Below are positions 27,912 to 36,897 of a stretch of DNA of 64,000 bases, piece after piece (the stretch's first letter is position 1; each line of letters begins with the position of its first letter). Under the pieces are notes generated by a model. That model saw only the letters and a program-made list of their open reading frames with translations, made no database searches and was not told where the DNA came from. The translations under genes and the position numbers were made by a program. Origin of the DNA: Synechococcaceae cyanobacterium (lineage in GTDB: Bacteria; Cyanobacteriota; Cyanobacteriia; PCC-6307; Cyanobiaceae); the NCBI GenBank assembly GCA_947378425.1, contig CANCJV010000012.1, positions 1 to 64,000 of the forward strand, written 5' to 3'.

Positions 27912-30307
27912 CGCTGCAGCGGTTCGATCGGTGCCAGCCGCGGATCGAGGATCTTCGGCCCCATGCCCTCGAACTTGACGGCGATCGAGATCTTCTCGCC
28001 GCTGCCGAACAGGTGGGTGATCTGCCCCTCGCCGAAGCTGGCATGGCGCAGCCGATCCCCGATCGCCCAGCTGGGGGTGGGGCCACGGCGGCGCACGGCG
28101 TTGCTGGGGGCTCCGGCCTCGCCGCCGCTCTCCACGCGCCGGCTCTCGGGGCGGTCGACCCGGGTCAGGCGATCGAGGCGCTGTTCCCGGCGGATGGCGG
28201 CGCCGCCGCTGTGGGGGATGTCCCCCTGGAGCAGCTCGCTGGGCAGCTCGGAAAGAAACACCGACGGCACCGCCGGCTCGCGCATGCCACCCCAGAGGCG
28301 CCGCTCGCAGGCATGGGAGAGAAACAGCCGCTCCTTGGCTCGGGTGAGCCCCACGTAGCAGAGCCGCCGTTCCTCCTCCAGTGAGGCCGGGTCATCGAGG
28401 GAGCGGTAGCTGGGGAAGAGCCCCTGCTCCAGCCCCACCAGGAACACGACCGGGAACTCCAGGCCCTTGCTGGCGTGCAGGGTCATCAGCGTCACCCGGT
28501 CCTGCTCGGTGTCCTTGCTGTCGGCATCGCTGGCCAGGGCCGCCGAGGCCAGGAAATCCTCCAGGGATCCCTCCTCGTTCTCCTCCTGGTACTGGAGGGC
28601 GGCGTTGACCAGTTCGCCCAGGTTGCGACGCCGGTCCTCGGCTTCATCGGAGCCTTCGGCCAGCAACTCGGCTACATAGCCGCTCTGCTCCATCACCCGC
28701 TGCACCAGCTCGGAAGGGGGGGCCTCCTGGGCGCGGCGCTGCAGATCGCAGACCAGTTCATGGAATTGCAGCAGCCCCTTGGCCGAGCGGCCGCCGAGGG
28801 AGCGCACCGCCTCGGCATCGCTGACCACATCCCACAGGGGGATGCCCAGCTGGTTGGAGGCGTCGGTGAGCCGCTCGATCGTGGTCTTGCCGATGCCCCG
28901 TTTGGGGGTGTTGAGCACCCGCAGGAGGCTGACGGTGTCGGCCGGGTTGACCAGCAGCTTGAGGTAGGCGAGCACATCCTTGATCTCGCGGCGGTCGTAG
29001 AAGCGCAGGCCGCCCACCACCAGGTAGGGGATGCCCCAGCGCACCAGGGATTCCTCCATCGCCCGCGACTGGGCGTTGGTGCGGTACAGCACGGCCATGT
29101 CGCCCCAGCGCAGCTCGGGGTGGGCGGCATCAAGCATGCGCATGCGATGCACCACCGCTTCGGCCTCGGCGATCTCGTCGTCGCAGCGGGTCAGGCTGAT
29201 CGGCTCGCCCTCGCCGCGGGTGGGCCTCAGCACCTTGTCGATCCGCTCGCTGTTGTGGGCGATCAGGGCGTTGGCGGCCTCCAGGATCGTGGCGGTGGAG
29301 CGGTAGTTCTCCTCCAGCTTCACCATCGTGCGGGTGGCGTCATCGGGGGCCCGGTCGCCGAAGTCGTCCTGGAAGCCCATCAGGATCGTGAAGTCGGCGG
29401 CGCGGAAGCTGTAGATGCTCTGGTCGGCATCTCCCACCACGAACACCGAGCGTCCGGCCCAGTCGTCATAGGTCTCGGGGTCCTTGCCGTCGGTGACCAG
29501 CAGCTTGATCAGGTCGTACTGGGTGCGGTTGGTGTCCTGGTATTCGTCCACCAGCACATGGCGAAAGCGGCGATGCCAGTAGGAACGCACCTGCTCGTTC
29601 TGGCGCAGCAACTGCACCGGCAGCAGCAGCAGGTCGTCGAAGTCGAGGGCGTTGTTGGCGGCCAGGGCGCGCCGGTAGAGGCGGTAGGCCTCGGCCATCT
29701 TGCGATCGCGCAGGCCTTCGGCCTTGGCCTCCATTTCCTCCGGCAGCCAGCCCTGGTTCTTGGCGTTGCTGATCGCCCAGCGCACCTTCTTGGGCTCGAA
29801 GCGCTTGGGATCGAGTCCTAATTCCTGGGTGACGATCTCCTTGACCAGGCTCTGGGCGTCGTTCTCGTCGTAGATCGAGAACTGGCGGGTCCAGCTGAGG
29901 CCCTCGGGATCCTTGAACTTGTCGATGTCGAAGCGCAGCAGCCGGGCGAACAGGGCATGGAAGGTGCCGATCCACAGCTCCTTGATCACTTCCCGGTAGA
30001 TGCGGCTGCGCAGTTTCTTCTGCTCGATCTGGCCCAGGGTGCTCCAGGGCTGGCCGTACTGGCTCTGGGCCAGCTTCTGGGCCAGCAGCAGCTCCAGCCG
30101 CTCCTTCATCTCGCGGGCGGCCTTGTTGGTGAAGGTGACCGCCAGCAGCTCGCCCGGATCGACGCCGTGGTGGCCGATCAGGTGGGCGATGCGATGGGTG
30201 AGGGCCCGGGTTTTGCCGCTGCCCGCCCCGGCCACCACCAGCAGAGGACCGGTGTGGTGATCCACGGCCCGGCGCTGGGCGTCGTTGAGACCGGCAAGGA
30301 AGCTCAT
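27908..30307 (-). CDS. pcrA: ATP-dependent DNA helicase, UvrD/PcrA/Rep family
   Basis: This is a 799-residue superfamily 1A 3'-5' helicase used in DNA repair and in clearing proteins from DNA. It starts MSFLAGLNDAQRRAVDH, the Q motif. Walker A is GAGSGKTRALTHR near residue 27, motif Ia VTFTNKAAREMKER, motif II LVDEYQDTNRTQ near 250, motif III GDADQSIYSFRAADF near 290, motif IV EENYRSTATIL, motif V LMTLHASKGLEFP near 565 and motif VI LCYVGLTRAKERL near 610. The C-terminal ~60 residues have a small domain with GDRLRHASFGEGQITHL, as in PcrA. It overlaps the next gene on its strand by four bases. Confidence 0.96.
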   Translation of the reverse strand: MSFLAGLNDAQRRAVDHHTGPLLVVAGAGSGKTRALTHRIAHLIGHHGVDPGELLAVTFTNKAAREMKERLELLLAQKLAQSQYGQPWSTLGQIEQKKLRSRIYREVIKELWIGTFHALFARLLRFDIDKFKDPEGLSWTRQFSIYDENDAQSLVKEIVTQELGLDPKRFEPKKVRWAISNAKNQGWLPEEMEAKAEGLRDRKMAEAYRLYRRALAANNALDFDDLLLLPVQLLRQNEQVRSYWHRRFRHVLVDEYQDTNRTQYDLIKLLVTDGKDPETYDDWAGRSVFVVGDADQSIYSFRAADFTILMGFQDDFGDRAPDDATRTMVKLEENYRSTATILEAANALIAHNSERIDKVLRPTRGEGEPISLTRCDDEIAEAEAVVHRMRMLDAAHPELRWGDMAVLYRTNAQSRAMEESLVRWGIPYLVVGGLRFYDRREIKDVLAYLKLLVNPADTVSLLRVLNTPKRGIGKTTIERLTDASNQLGIPLWDVVSDAEAVRSLGGRSAKGLLQFHELVCDLQRRAQEAPPSELVQRVMEQSGYVAELLAEGSDEAEDRRRNLGELVNAALQYQEENEEGSLEDFLASAALASDADSKDTEQDRVTLMTLHASKGLEFPVVFLVGLEQGLFPSYRSLDDPASLEEERRLCYVGLTRAKERLFLSHACERRLWGGMREPAVPSVFLSELPSELLQGDIPHSGGAAIRREQRLDRLTRVDRPESRRVESGGEAGAPSNAVRRRGPTPSWAIGDRLRHASFGEGQITHLFGSGEKISIAVKFEGMGPKILDPRLAPIEPLQR

Positions 30308-30362
30308 GGCCGGATGGTATCGAGGCGAGGGCGAGGAGGCCGGGGCGACATCCCCGGGGGCC

Positions 30363-30391
30363 TTGCCATCAGTACCTTGCCGCGACACGAT
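30363..30391 (+). promoter_or_regulatory. Possible promoter for the interrupted gene at 30406
   Basis: A TTGCCA at 30363 (5 of 6 to the -35 consensus) is spaced 17 bases from CACGAT at 30386 (3 of 6 to the -10 consensus), ending 14 bases before the ATG. It lies in the 98-base divergent gap between pcrA and the membrane glycosyltransferase gene. The -10 is weak, so this is tentative. Confidence 0.25.
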
Positions 30392-30405
30392 CGCCCCTGG
30401 CAGCC

Positions 30406-31752
30406 ATGGTCTGGAGGTTTCTGCAGGGTCTGGCGCCTGCCACGGTGATTCCCGGGCCATGGCGGGAGGCTGCCGCCTCGGACTCGCTGCGATCCGAGTC
30501 GCTGCGACGGCGGTTCACCCTGGCCTTGATCCTGGCGGCAATCACCGGGCTGACCTTTTCGCGGCTGTTCGCCGAAGGGCTCGCTGATCATCTGGACATG
30601 TTCGGCCACGAAACCCTGAGGGCTGTCCAGGCCTGGGAAAATTTCGGCTTCTGGGCCTGGGGTGGCTTCTTTCCCCTGGGCAATCATTACTTGCCCGCCG
30701 ATCATGTGATTCATTCCACTGAGATTTATCAGTCGTACCCGCCCCTGTATCTGTTGATTTATTGACCATCTTACCATTGGTTCGGTGAGGCCGGTTTTCA
30801 CGCCTTCAAGCTCGTCTGGTCGCTGGCCTATGCGGTGGTCATGGGGCTGTTGCTCGGCAACCTGGCTGATTGTTGTTTCACCAGAAAAAAGACGGGTTAT
30901 CGCCAGCTTGTGTTTGCGGTAGCCTATGTAATCACCATCACCAATCAGGCGGTTTTGCGCTATGTCCTGATTGACGAGCCTGACTATCTGGGACTGCTGC
31001 TGCTGTTGTTCGGTGTGGTGTTGCTGCGGCGCTGGTGGCGGCAGTCGGCGACCGCTGCTCGCAGGCCCTGGGGATTGTGGCTGGTCTTGTTGCTGGTCGC
31101 CTGGATCTATCCAATTCTCGGCGCTTTTTGCCTGCTGAGTGTCTTCGCGCTCCAGCGTCTGCGCCTGGAGGCACCGATCAGAGGCTCCCTGCGCAGTCTG
31201 CTGTTTCCCCTGGGCCTGGGTCTCCTGCTGTATTGGATGCAGCGAATCACCGCCAATCTGATCTTTCCGGATGGCCTCACAGGCAGCAACCTGTTTGATC
31301 GCATGGGGCTGACGGCTGCCACGACTCCCCATCACCATGGCGTGCTCGAGGGCTTGCGGCTGTTCATCTGGCAGAAGTCGGGTTCGGATGTGATCAGCTC
31401 GCACATGGCGCTGTCGCAGGTGTTGGAGCATGCAGCGATCTGGATTGTTGGGGTGATTCTGTTCGCGCTGGTGATGGCTCGGCTCAAGGGCGGCCGCCGC
31501 CAGCTGCTCCTGATTCTGGCCGCAGCCCAGATGTGGCTGTTTCTGCCGCTGTTGCACCAGTCTGTGGCTTCTCACGATTGGATTTATGCCATCCATTTCG
31601 TGCCCACGGTGGTGCTTGGCTGGGTGGGGGCCCTGGCCTGGCTGATGCCGCAGCGCCAAGGTGAAGTGTTCGCTGCCTGGATGCTGGGATTTGTCGGAAT
31701 GTTGATCTGGTCAATTCAGATCAGATTTTTTATGGTCGCCTATCTGCAGTGA
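30406..31752 (+). pseudogene. Membrane glycosyltransferase-like gene with in-frame TGA
   Basis: One reading frame runs from ATG 30406 to TGA 31752 (about 448 residues) apart from a single TGA at 30763-30765. The frame is unchanged on both sides, so this is a nonsense change, not a frameshift; a TGG (Trp) would restore it. The N-terminal part has a basic region and then ADHVIHSTEIYQSYPPLYLLIY, typical of GT-C/PMT-like membrane sugar transferases, and the part after the stop begins PSYHWFGEAGFHAFKLVW and has about eight more helices. Downstream codons look normal. It is a recent pseudogene, or a sequencing error in an intact gene. Function is inferred as polysaccharide sugar transfer. Confidence 0.7.
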
Positions 31753-31859
31753 GCCATGCCGATCGATCCAGTCGCCCTGATCCGGCGCTCCGGATCGTCC
31801 CGCTTTCCAGGCAGGCCTGAAGATTGTTGATGGCAACAACTCAGCCTGCGGCTGGGGTC

Positions 31860-31889
31860 TTGGTGCAACTTCGGTATGTGCTCTAGATT
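31860..31889 (+). promoter_or_regulatory. Candidate promoter for the GT8-like gene
   Basis: TTGGTG at 31860-31865 and TAGATT at 31884-31889 are spaced by 18 bases in a locally AT-richer stretch, ending 20 bases before the ATG at 31910. The gap of 157 bases behind the broken gene makes a separate promoter for the following run of overlapping glycosyltransferase genes likely. Confidence 0.35.
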
Positions 31890-31909
31890 GCCCTTGATTT
31901 CCGCCCCTG

Positions 31910-32626
31910 ATGGTCTTGGTCGCCTCTGAGCAAGCTCCCATTGCCATCTTCATCGGCTACGACCCGCGGGAACGCGCTGCCACGGCTGTGCTGATCGACA
32001 GCCTGTTCCAGCACAGTTCCCTGCCGCTGTCGATCACGCCGATCGTCACGCCCCAGTTGGAGGCCCTGGGGGTGTTCCGGCGGCCGCGCGATCCCAAGCA
32101 GGCCACGGCCTTCTCCTTCACCCGCTTCCTGGTGCCCCACCTGATGGGCTATCGGGGCTGGGCCATCTTCATGGACTGCGACATGCTCTGCCGTGGCGAC
32201 ATCGCCGAGCTCTGGGCCGAACGGGATGATCGCTATGCCGTGCAGTGCGTGCAGCACGAGCACAATCCCAGCGAGGCGGTGAAGTTCCTGGGCGAGCCCC
32301 AGAGCCCCTATCCCAAGAAGAACTGGAGCTCCCTGATGCTCCTGAACTGCGAGCGCTGCACAGCCCTCACACCCGACTACGTCAACACCGCCAGCGGCCT
32401 GGAGCTGCATCGTTTCCACTGGCTGGCCGGCGATCAGGAGATCGGTGCCCTCGAGGAGCGCTGGAACCACCTAGTGGATGTGCAGGATCCCGCCCGTGCC
32501 CAAGGGGCGAGCCTGTTGCACTGGACCCTCGGCGGCCCCTGGTTCCGGGAGCAGGCCTTCATGGGTGGGGCCCTGGCCGCGGAGTGGTATCGGGCCCGCG
32601 ATGACGCGATGCGCCTGTGGGATTGA
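31910..32626 (+). CDS. Glycosyltransferase, GT-A fold, GT8-like
   Basis: This 238-residue soluble protein begins with the strand-loop AIFIGYDPRERAATAVLIDSL of GT8-like enzymes and has the metal-binding DxD motif within IFMDCDMLCRGDIAELW near residue 85-100. NWSSLMLLNCERC near 140 and ASLLHWTLGGPWF near 205 complete the usual order of acceptor and donor residues. It heads a series of closely packed glycosyltransferase genes and its stop overlaps the next start. Sugar and acceptor are not predictable. Confidence 0.82.
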   Translation: MVLVASEQAPIAIFIGYDPRERAATAVLIDSLFQHSSLPLSITPIVTPQLEALGVFRRPRDPKQATAFSFTRFLVPHLMGYRGWAIFMDCDMLCRGDIAELWAERDDRYAVQCVQHEHNPSEAVKFLGEPQSPYPKKNWSSLMLLNCERCTALTPDYVNTASGLELHRFHWLAGDQEIGALEERWNHLVDVQDPARAQGASLLHWTLGGPWFREQAFMGGALAAEWYRARDDAMRLWD

Positions 32627-33702
32627 GCGAGTCAACCGCCGGCCAGGAAGCTGTCCTGAGCATCGTCACGGTGTGCATGAATCGCTTGGAGCACCTGATC
32701 AGCACGGCACAGCGGGTGGCCGCCTGGCCCGGTCATCAGGAGCATCTGATCGTTGACTGGAGCAGCGCGGTGCCGGTTCGGCGGGAGCAGCTGCCGGCGG
32801 ACTCCCGCATCCGGCTGTTACGGGTCGCTGGCGAGCCCAGTTGGAACCTGTGCCGGGCCTACAATTTTGCCGTGGCCCGGGCCCTGGGGGACTGGATTCT
32901 CAAGCTCGATGCCGATACCTGGCCCACGCCCAGCTGGCCCACCGATGCCCCGCCCGCTGGGGCCCTGGGTCTGATGGCGTCCGGGCCGGGGCCGGCGGAG
33001 GGGCCTGCCCCGGCCTTCGGCAGCGGTCCTGAGGGACGCAAAGGTCAGTTCCTGATGCCGCGCCAGCTGTTTGCCGCCGTGGGTGGCTTCAACGAGCACC
33101 TGATCGGCTACGGCTTTGATGACAAGGATCTGCAGGCGAGGCTGGCGGTGCACACGGGCCAGGGCGCAGTGGCGATTCCCGAAGCCTGGATCGGCGTGAT
33201 CGCCCACTCCGATGCGGAGCGGGCGGGCCAGGGCCGTTCCGGCCGGCCGGATTGGCTGGAGGCGTCACGGGGGCTGGCGGCGATGCGGGCCTCGCAGCTG
33301 AGCAACCGCTTGCTGGCGGCGCACTGCCCCTGGAGCGGCCGGGCGGCCGGGTCGCGTTACAGGGAGATTGCTCCAGAGGTCTGGGAGGTGGAAGCGGCCT
33401 CAATCCCCCAGGTTTCGGCCGAGGTGGCCGAGGAGATCGACCATGCCCGGCGCATGACCTTCTGGGGCTTCTTCCTGGCAATTCCGGAGCCCTGCCTGGA
33501 GATCCTGCCGTTTTCCCTCTTCCCGCCTGCCCAGGCCGGTCGCTGGCGGGTGCGGTTCTGGCACCGCCTCTGGTGGGTTTTCGGTCGCCCCCTGGTGGAG
33601 CTGCCGGTGTGGGCCCTGGTGCTGGGGCGCCAGGGGCTCCTGGCCCTGCGGGGAGGGCCGGGGCGGCGTCAGTCCCGGTGCAGCACGCCGCTGGGTTCAT
33701 GA
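32617..33702 (+). CDS. Family 2-like glycosyltransferase, tandem copy 1
   Basis: This is a 361-residue GT-A enzyme. LSIVTVCMNRLEHLIS near the N-terminus starts the fold, IVDWSSAVPV, then DADTWPTP carries the DxD, and FGSGPEGRKGQFLMPRQLFAAVGGFNEHLIGYGFDDKDLQAR near 130-175 gives the C-terminal GWGxED-like part of galactosyltransferase-type GT2 enzymes (YGFDDKDL). It starts at GTG 32617, or at the TTG 32623 overlapping the previous stop. It is about as long as the next gene, to which it is clearly related. A surface-polysaccharide role is inferred. Confidence 0.82.
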   Translation: MGLSESTAGQEAVLSIVTVCMNRLEHLISTAQRVAAWPGHQEHLIVDWSSAVPVRREQLPADSRIRLLRVAGEPSWNLCRAYNFAVARALGDWILKLDADTWPTPSWPTDAPPAGALGLMASGPGPAEGPAPAFGSGPEGRKGQFLMPRQLFAAVGGFNEHLIGYGFDDKDLQARLAVHTGQGAVAIPEAWIGVIAHSDAERAGQGRSGRPDWLEASRGLAAMRASQLSNRLLAAHCPWSGRAAGSRYREIAPEVWEVEAASIPQVSAEVAEEIDHARRMTFWGFFLAIPEPCLEILPFSLFPPAQAGRWRVRFWHRLWWVFGRPLVELPVWALVLGRQGLLALRGGPGRRQSRCSTPLGS

Positions 33703-34715
33703 GCCTGTCGATCGTGACGGTGTGCATGAACCGGCGGGAGCACCTGCTGGCCACGGCCGCTCAGGTGGCGGCCTGGCCCCACCACGACGAACACCTGATC
33801 GTCGATTGGAGCAGCCGCGAGCCCCTGCGGCGTCAGGAGCTGCCGGAAGACCCCCGGCTGCGGTTGCTGCGGGTGGAAGGGGAAGATCGCTGGAACCTCT
33901 GCCGCGCCTACAACTTCGCGATGGCCAGGGCGCAAGGCGCCGTCTTTCTCAAGCTCGATGCGGATGCCTGGCCTGAAGCCTGCTTTGATCCTCGGGCAGC
34001 GGAGCTTCATGTCGAGGTCGTTTCCCTGGGCCAGCAGGACCGGCTGGCCTGTGCCTTCGGCAGCGGCGGCGGTGGACGCCGGGGCCAGATGCTGATCGCC
34101 CGCCAGCTGTTTGAGGCGGTGGGGGGGTTCCACGAATTGCTGGAGGGCTACGGCTTCGACGACAAGGATCTCTGGGGTCGGCTGGCCCAGGTCATGGGCA
34201 GTGAACCGGCCCGGATCCCCTCCCACTGGTTCGATGTCCTGCCCCACAGCGATGCCAGTCGGGGTGGGGGAAAGGGGGCTGGTGGTGCCCTGGCGGCTTC
34301 CTGTGGTCTGGCGGGCCTGCGCGCCTCCCGCTTGGCCAACCGCCTCCAGGTTGCCCATACCCCCTGGAATGCCAGCCGGGCACGCTCCGCCTATCGGCTT
34401 CTGAGCCCCGACCGCTGGTGCGTTGATCCGGCCACGGTGCCCGTCGCCGAGGTGGAGATCAGCGATGAGATCGACCATGCCCGGCGGATGGAGTTCTGGA
34501 GCTGTTTCCTGGCCATCCCGGACATTTTTCTCGAGGAGCTGCCGGTCAAGCTGGTGCCGCCGCCTTGCGGCGGCCAGTGGCCGGTACGTTGGTGGCATCG
34601 CTGCTGGTGGCAGAGCGGTCGCCGCCTGCTGCACCTGCCCGTGGGCCTGCTCTCCCTCAGTCGGGGCCAGTTGACATCGCTGCGTGCCGCGATCCGCTCC
34701 CGTGGGCCGCGATGA
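33699..34715 (+). CDS. Family 2-like glycosyltransferase, tandem copy 2
   Basis: A 338-residue paralog of the preceding gene. Shared blocks in the same order are SIVTVCMNRxEHL, HLIVDWSS, WNLCRAYNFAxARA, the DAD motif (here KLDADAWPEACF), EGYGFDDKDLWGRL, HTPWNASRARSAYR, and EISDEIDHARRMEFW followed by FLAIP. The ATG overlaps the previous stop as ATGA. The pair differs mainly in the loop after the DxD, which in other GT2 enzymes helps choose the donor, so the two may add different sugars. A C-terminal basic tail follows. Confidence 0.82.
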   Translation: MSLSIVTVCMNRREHLLATAAQVAAWPHHDEHLIVDWSSREPLRRQELPEDPRLRLLRVEGEDRWNLCRAYNFAMARAQGAVFLKLDADAWPEACFDPRAAELHVEVVSLGQQDRLACAFGSGGGGRRGQMLIARQLFEAVGGFHELLEGYGFDDKDLWGRLAQVMGSEPARIPSHWFDVLPHSDASRGGGKGAGGALAASCGLAGLRASRLANRLQVAHTPWNASRARSAYRLLSPDRWCVDPATVPVAEVEISDEIDHARRMEFWSCFLAIPDIFLEELPVKLVPPPCGGQWPVRWWHRCWWQSGRRLLHLPVGLLSLSRGQLTSLRAAIRSRGPR

Positions 34716-35740
34716 GCAGGGTGGGAGAGCTGTGGGGCCGTCGACGCCCGCGACTGGCAGTGTATTTCTGCTTCAACGCGGTGAACCTGGCGGCGGCCAC
34801 GGTCCAGAGGTTGCAGGAGCAGCCCCGGGATCGCGCGATCGCGCTGTATGAGCCGACGCGGCTGGAGGCTGGCTCCCGGCCCGCCTGGGTGTGGGGCGGT
34901 GGGCTCGGCTGGCTTCCCGCCGGCCCGCTCACCCTGCTGCTGCTGTTGCTGCTGTGCCGGCTGGGTCTGGTGCGCCGCATCTACATCCCCCACCGCAGGG
35001 AGGGGGGAAGGCTGCTGGCGGCGATTCTGGCGAGGGTTCCCCAGATCCTGCTGCTCGACGACGGCCTGGATCAGTACCGCGGTGAGCCCAGGGCGCTGCG
35101 GCCCGACCAGTTCCCCTCTGGCACCCCGCTCTATCTCTTCTCTGATGCGGTGGCTTTTCGGGCCCCTTGGTGCCGTCATTTCGCCTGTCGTGAGCTGGGT
35201 CTGTTTCCCGTTGCCGCAGCTCAGCTCCCGCCAGGCCTGACGGCGGCCAGCCTGCTGATCGATGCGCCGGGGGTCGAGCTGCTGTGGCGCCAGGCCGGGG
35301 CCATTCCCCGGCCCCTGCTGCTGCTCGCCCATCCGTACCCCGGCAAGCGACGTTGGCAGGGAACGGGGGATCTGGAGCGCTTGCCGGGGTGCTCAGCCGA
35401 GGAGCTGATTCAGGGTTTCCCGGATCCGGTGGCCGTCGGCGAAAGCTTCACCCTGATCATCGGCCTGACCCGCCGCGATGCGGCCTGGCCGCTGTGGGTA
35501 GGCTTGCCGGCCACAGTTGATGCCCATTTCCGCTCCATGGTGCGAGCTCTCTGCGCCTGCCGCTCGGCCACGGTTCTTGAGGAGGCACCGGAGTCTCAGG
35601 AGATGAGGCGGATGGGGCAGCTCGCCGCGACGGATCTGCCGGCTGAGACCGATCAGCAGATTGATCTTGAACAGCGAAGGGATTCTGAAGCGGCAACCGG
35701 TGTTGCGCTCAGATCTTGGTCCACCAGAATCGAATCGTGA
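34712..35740 (+). CDS. Sialyltransferase-like glycosyltransferase (GT52/polyST pattern)
   Basis: The product (342 residues) shows the three-part pattern of CMP-sugar sialyltransferases: ILLLDDGLDQY near residue 113 (DDG), LLLAHPYPGKR near 205 (HP) and GESFTLIIGLTR near 243 (Ser/Thr segment). The first strand LAVYFCFNAVNLAAATVQRL fits a GT-B fold. It starts with ATGA overlap with the preceding gene. The frame extends upstream in the neighbouring gene, but a start there would overlap 150 bases. It may belong to the same family as the gene at 26751-27911, although the two are strongly diverged. Function is inferred. Confidence 0.6.
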   Translation: MSRVGELWGRRRPRLAVYFCFNAVNLAAATVQRLQEQPRDRAIALYEPTRLEAGSRPAWVWGGGLGWLPAGPLTLLLLLLLCRLGLVRRIYIPHRREGGRLLAAILARVPQILLLDDGLDQYRGEPRALRPDQFPSGTPLYLFSDAVAFRAPWCRHFACRELGLFPVAAAQLPPGLTAASLLIDAPGVELLWRQAGAIPRPLLLLAHPYPGKRRWQGTGDLERLPGCSAEELIQGFPDPVAVGESFTLIIGLTRRDAAWPLWVGLPATVDAHFRSMVRALCACRSATVLEEAPESQEMRRMGQLAATDLPAETDQQIDLEQRRDSEAATGVALRSWSTRIES

Positions 35741-36606
35741 CGGAGTTGATTCCGGTCACTGTGGTGATTCACACCCTCAATGAGGAGCGCAATCTGCCCC
35801 AGGCCCTGCGTTCGGTTCGCTCCTGGGCCGATGACATTCTGGTGTGTGATATGCATAGCGACGATGACACCGTTGCTGTCGCCAGGCGCTTTGGTGCCCG
35901 GGTGTGTCTGCACGAACGCCTCGGCTTCGCCGATCCGGCCAGGGCCTTTGCCATCGCCCAGGCTCGGCATGACTGGATCCTGGTGCTGGATGCCGATGAA
36001 CTGATCCCGCTTCCACTGGCCAGGATCCTGGCGCAGGTCGTGGCCGAGGACCGAAGCGATATCTGCTGGATCCCAAGACTCAACTATCTCCTGGGAGAGC
36101 CGATCAATGGCATGGGTTGGGGTGCGGATGCAGACGCCCAGATGCGCTTGTTCAGGCGTGATGCTGTTGTTGTGACGGCCGACATTCATCGATTCTTTCA
36201 TGCGGCTTCCGGGGCAAGAGAGCGGCGATTGAATTTTCGCGAGCATGGCGCCATCGTGCACTTTAACTATATCGATATTACTCAATTCGTCGACAAGCTC
36301 AATCGCTATACCAGCATTGAGGCTTCCCAGGCTGATCGACTCGGCAAGCCCGCCTGGTTGCCGCTTGCGATCGCCATCGCGCTTCGTGAGGCGATGCGCC
36401 GCTATGTCTTTGGCGGTGGCTATAAATTTGGTTGGCGCGGGGTTTATCTCACCATCCTGATGGTCGGTTATCGCCTGGCTGTGCAGGCCAAATTGCGGGA
36501 GCTCAGGGCAGGCAATACGCGGGCTTCCGTGAATGCCCACTACAGAATCGAGGCGGAAGCCTATCTGAAGGCCTGGGATTCCGCCGAACAGAACCGATTG
36601 TCCTGA
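35737..36606 (+). CDS. Family 2 glycosyltransferase, WaaE/KdtX-like
   Basis: This 289-residue GT-A enzyme has the N-terminal VTVVIHTLNEERNLPQALRSVRSWADDILVCDMHSDDDTVAVARRFGARV motif of LPS-core beta-glucosyltransferases of the WaaE group, the DxD in LVLDADELIP near 88, and a C-terminal hydrophobic half (GVYLTILMVGYRLAVQAKL). GTG at 35737 overlaps the previous stop as GTGA; the TTG at 35716 would overlap by 25 bases. The base composition is less GC-rich near 36150-36290. It likely adds an inner sugar to the lipid A-proximal part of a glycolipid, by family resemblance only. Confidence 0.82.
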   Translation: MTELIPVTVVIHTLNEERNLPQALRSVRSWADDILVCDMHSDDDTVAVARRFGARVCLHERLGFADPARAFAIAQARHDWILVLDADELIPLPLARILAQVVAEDRSDICWIPRLNYLLGEPINGMGWGADADAQMRLFRRDAVVVTADIHRFFHAASGARERRLNFREHGAIVHFNYIDITQFVDKLNRYTSIEASQADRLGKPAWLPLAIAIALREAMRRYVFGGGYKFGWRGVYLTILMVGYRLAVQAKLRELRAGNTRASVNAHYRIEAEAYLKAWDSAEQNRLS

Positions 36607-36897
36607 GTGGCCATCGGCTCCGGTGCCATCCAGGCTTCCGGGTCGCCTGAATCCACTCGGCAGGCGGTGTGCGCTCCAGAGCTTCGGGGCCGGCATCCCG
36701 TCAGCCATGGCCGTCCCGGGCCGGGGCCTCCGAGTTGCGTGGCATTCGCCTGGCCCGAGGCAGCGCCATGAGGGTGCTGGCTCAGGTGGTGGGCGAGCAG
36801 GGGGGGGCTGGATACGCTCCTCTCCATCCCTTTGTGGCCGGGGATGCAGGCGCTGCACTGGCTTGAGCCATACACTCAACAGCCTGCAGTTGTCTCG
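36607..36897. other. Gene-free gap before GtrII-like gene
   Basis: About 290 bases with no supported gene or RNA. The real start of the next gene may be later than 36898, which would lengthen this gap. No terminator with a T-tract or clear promoter was found. Confidence 0.4.

Noticed and set aside
28475-29821. 448-residue open frame opposite pcrA
   Set aside because: It is rich in Gly, Ala, His and Gln with no fold signals, as expected from reading a GC-rich gene backwards.
33252-33698. Extended upstream start for the second tandem GT2 gene
   Set aside because: It would overlap 450 bases of the first copy; the ATGA overlap gives a far better start.
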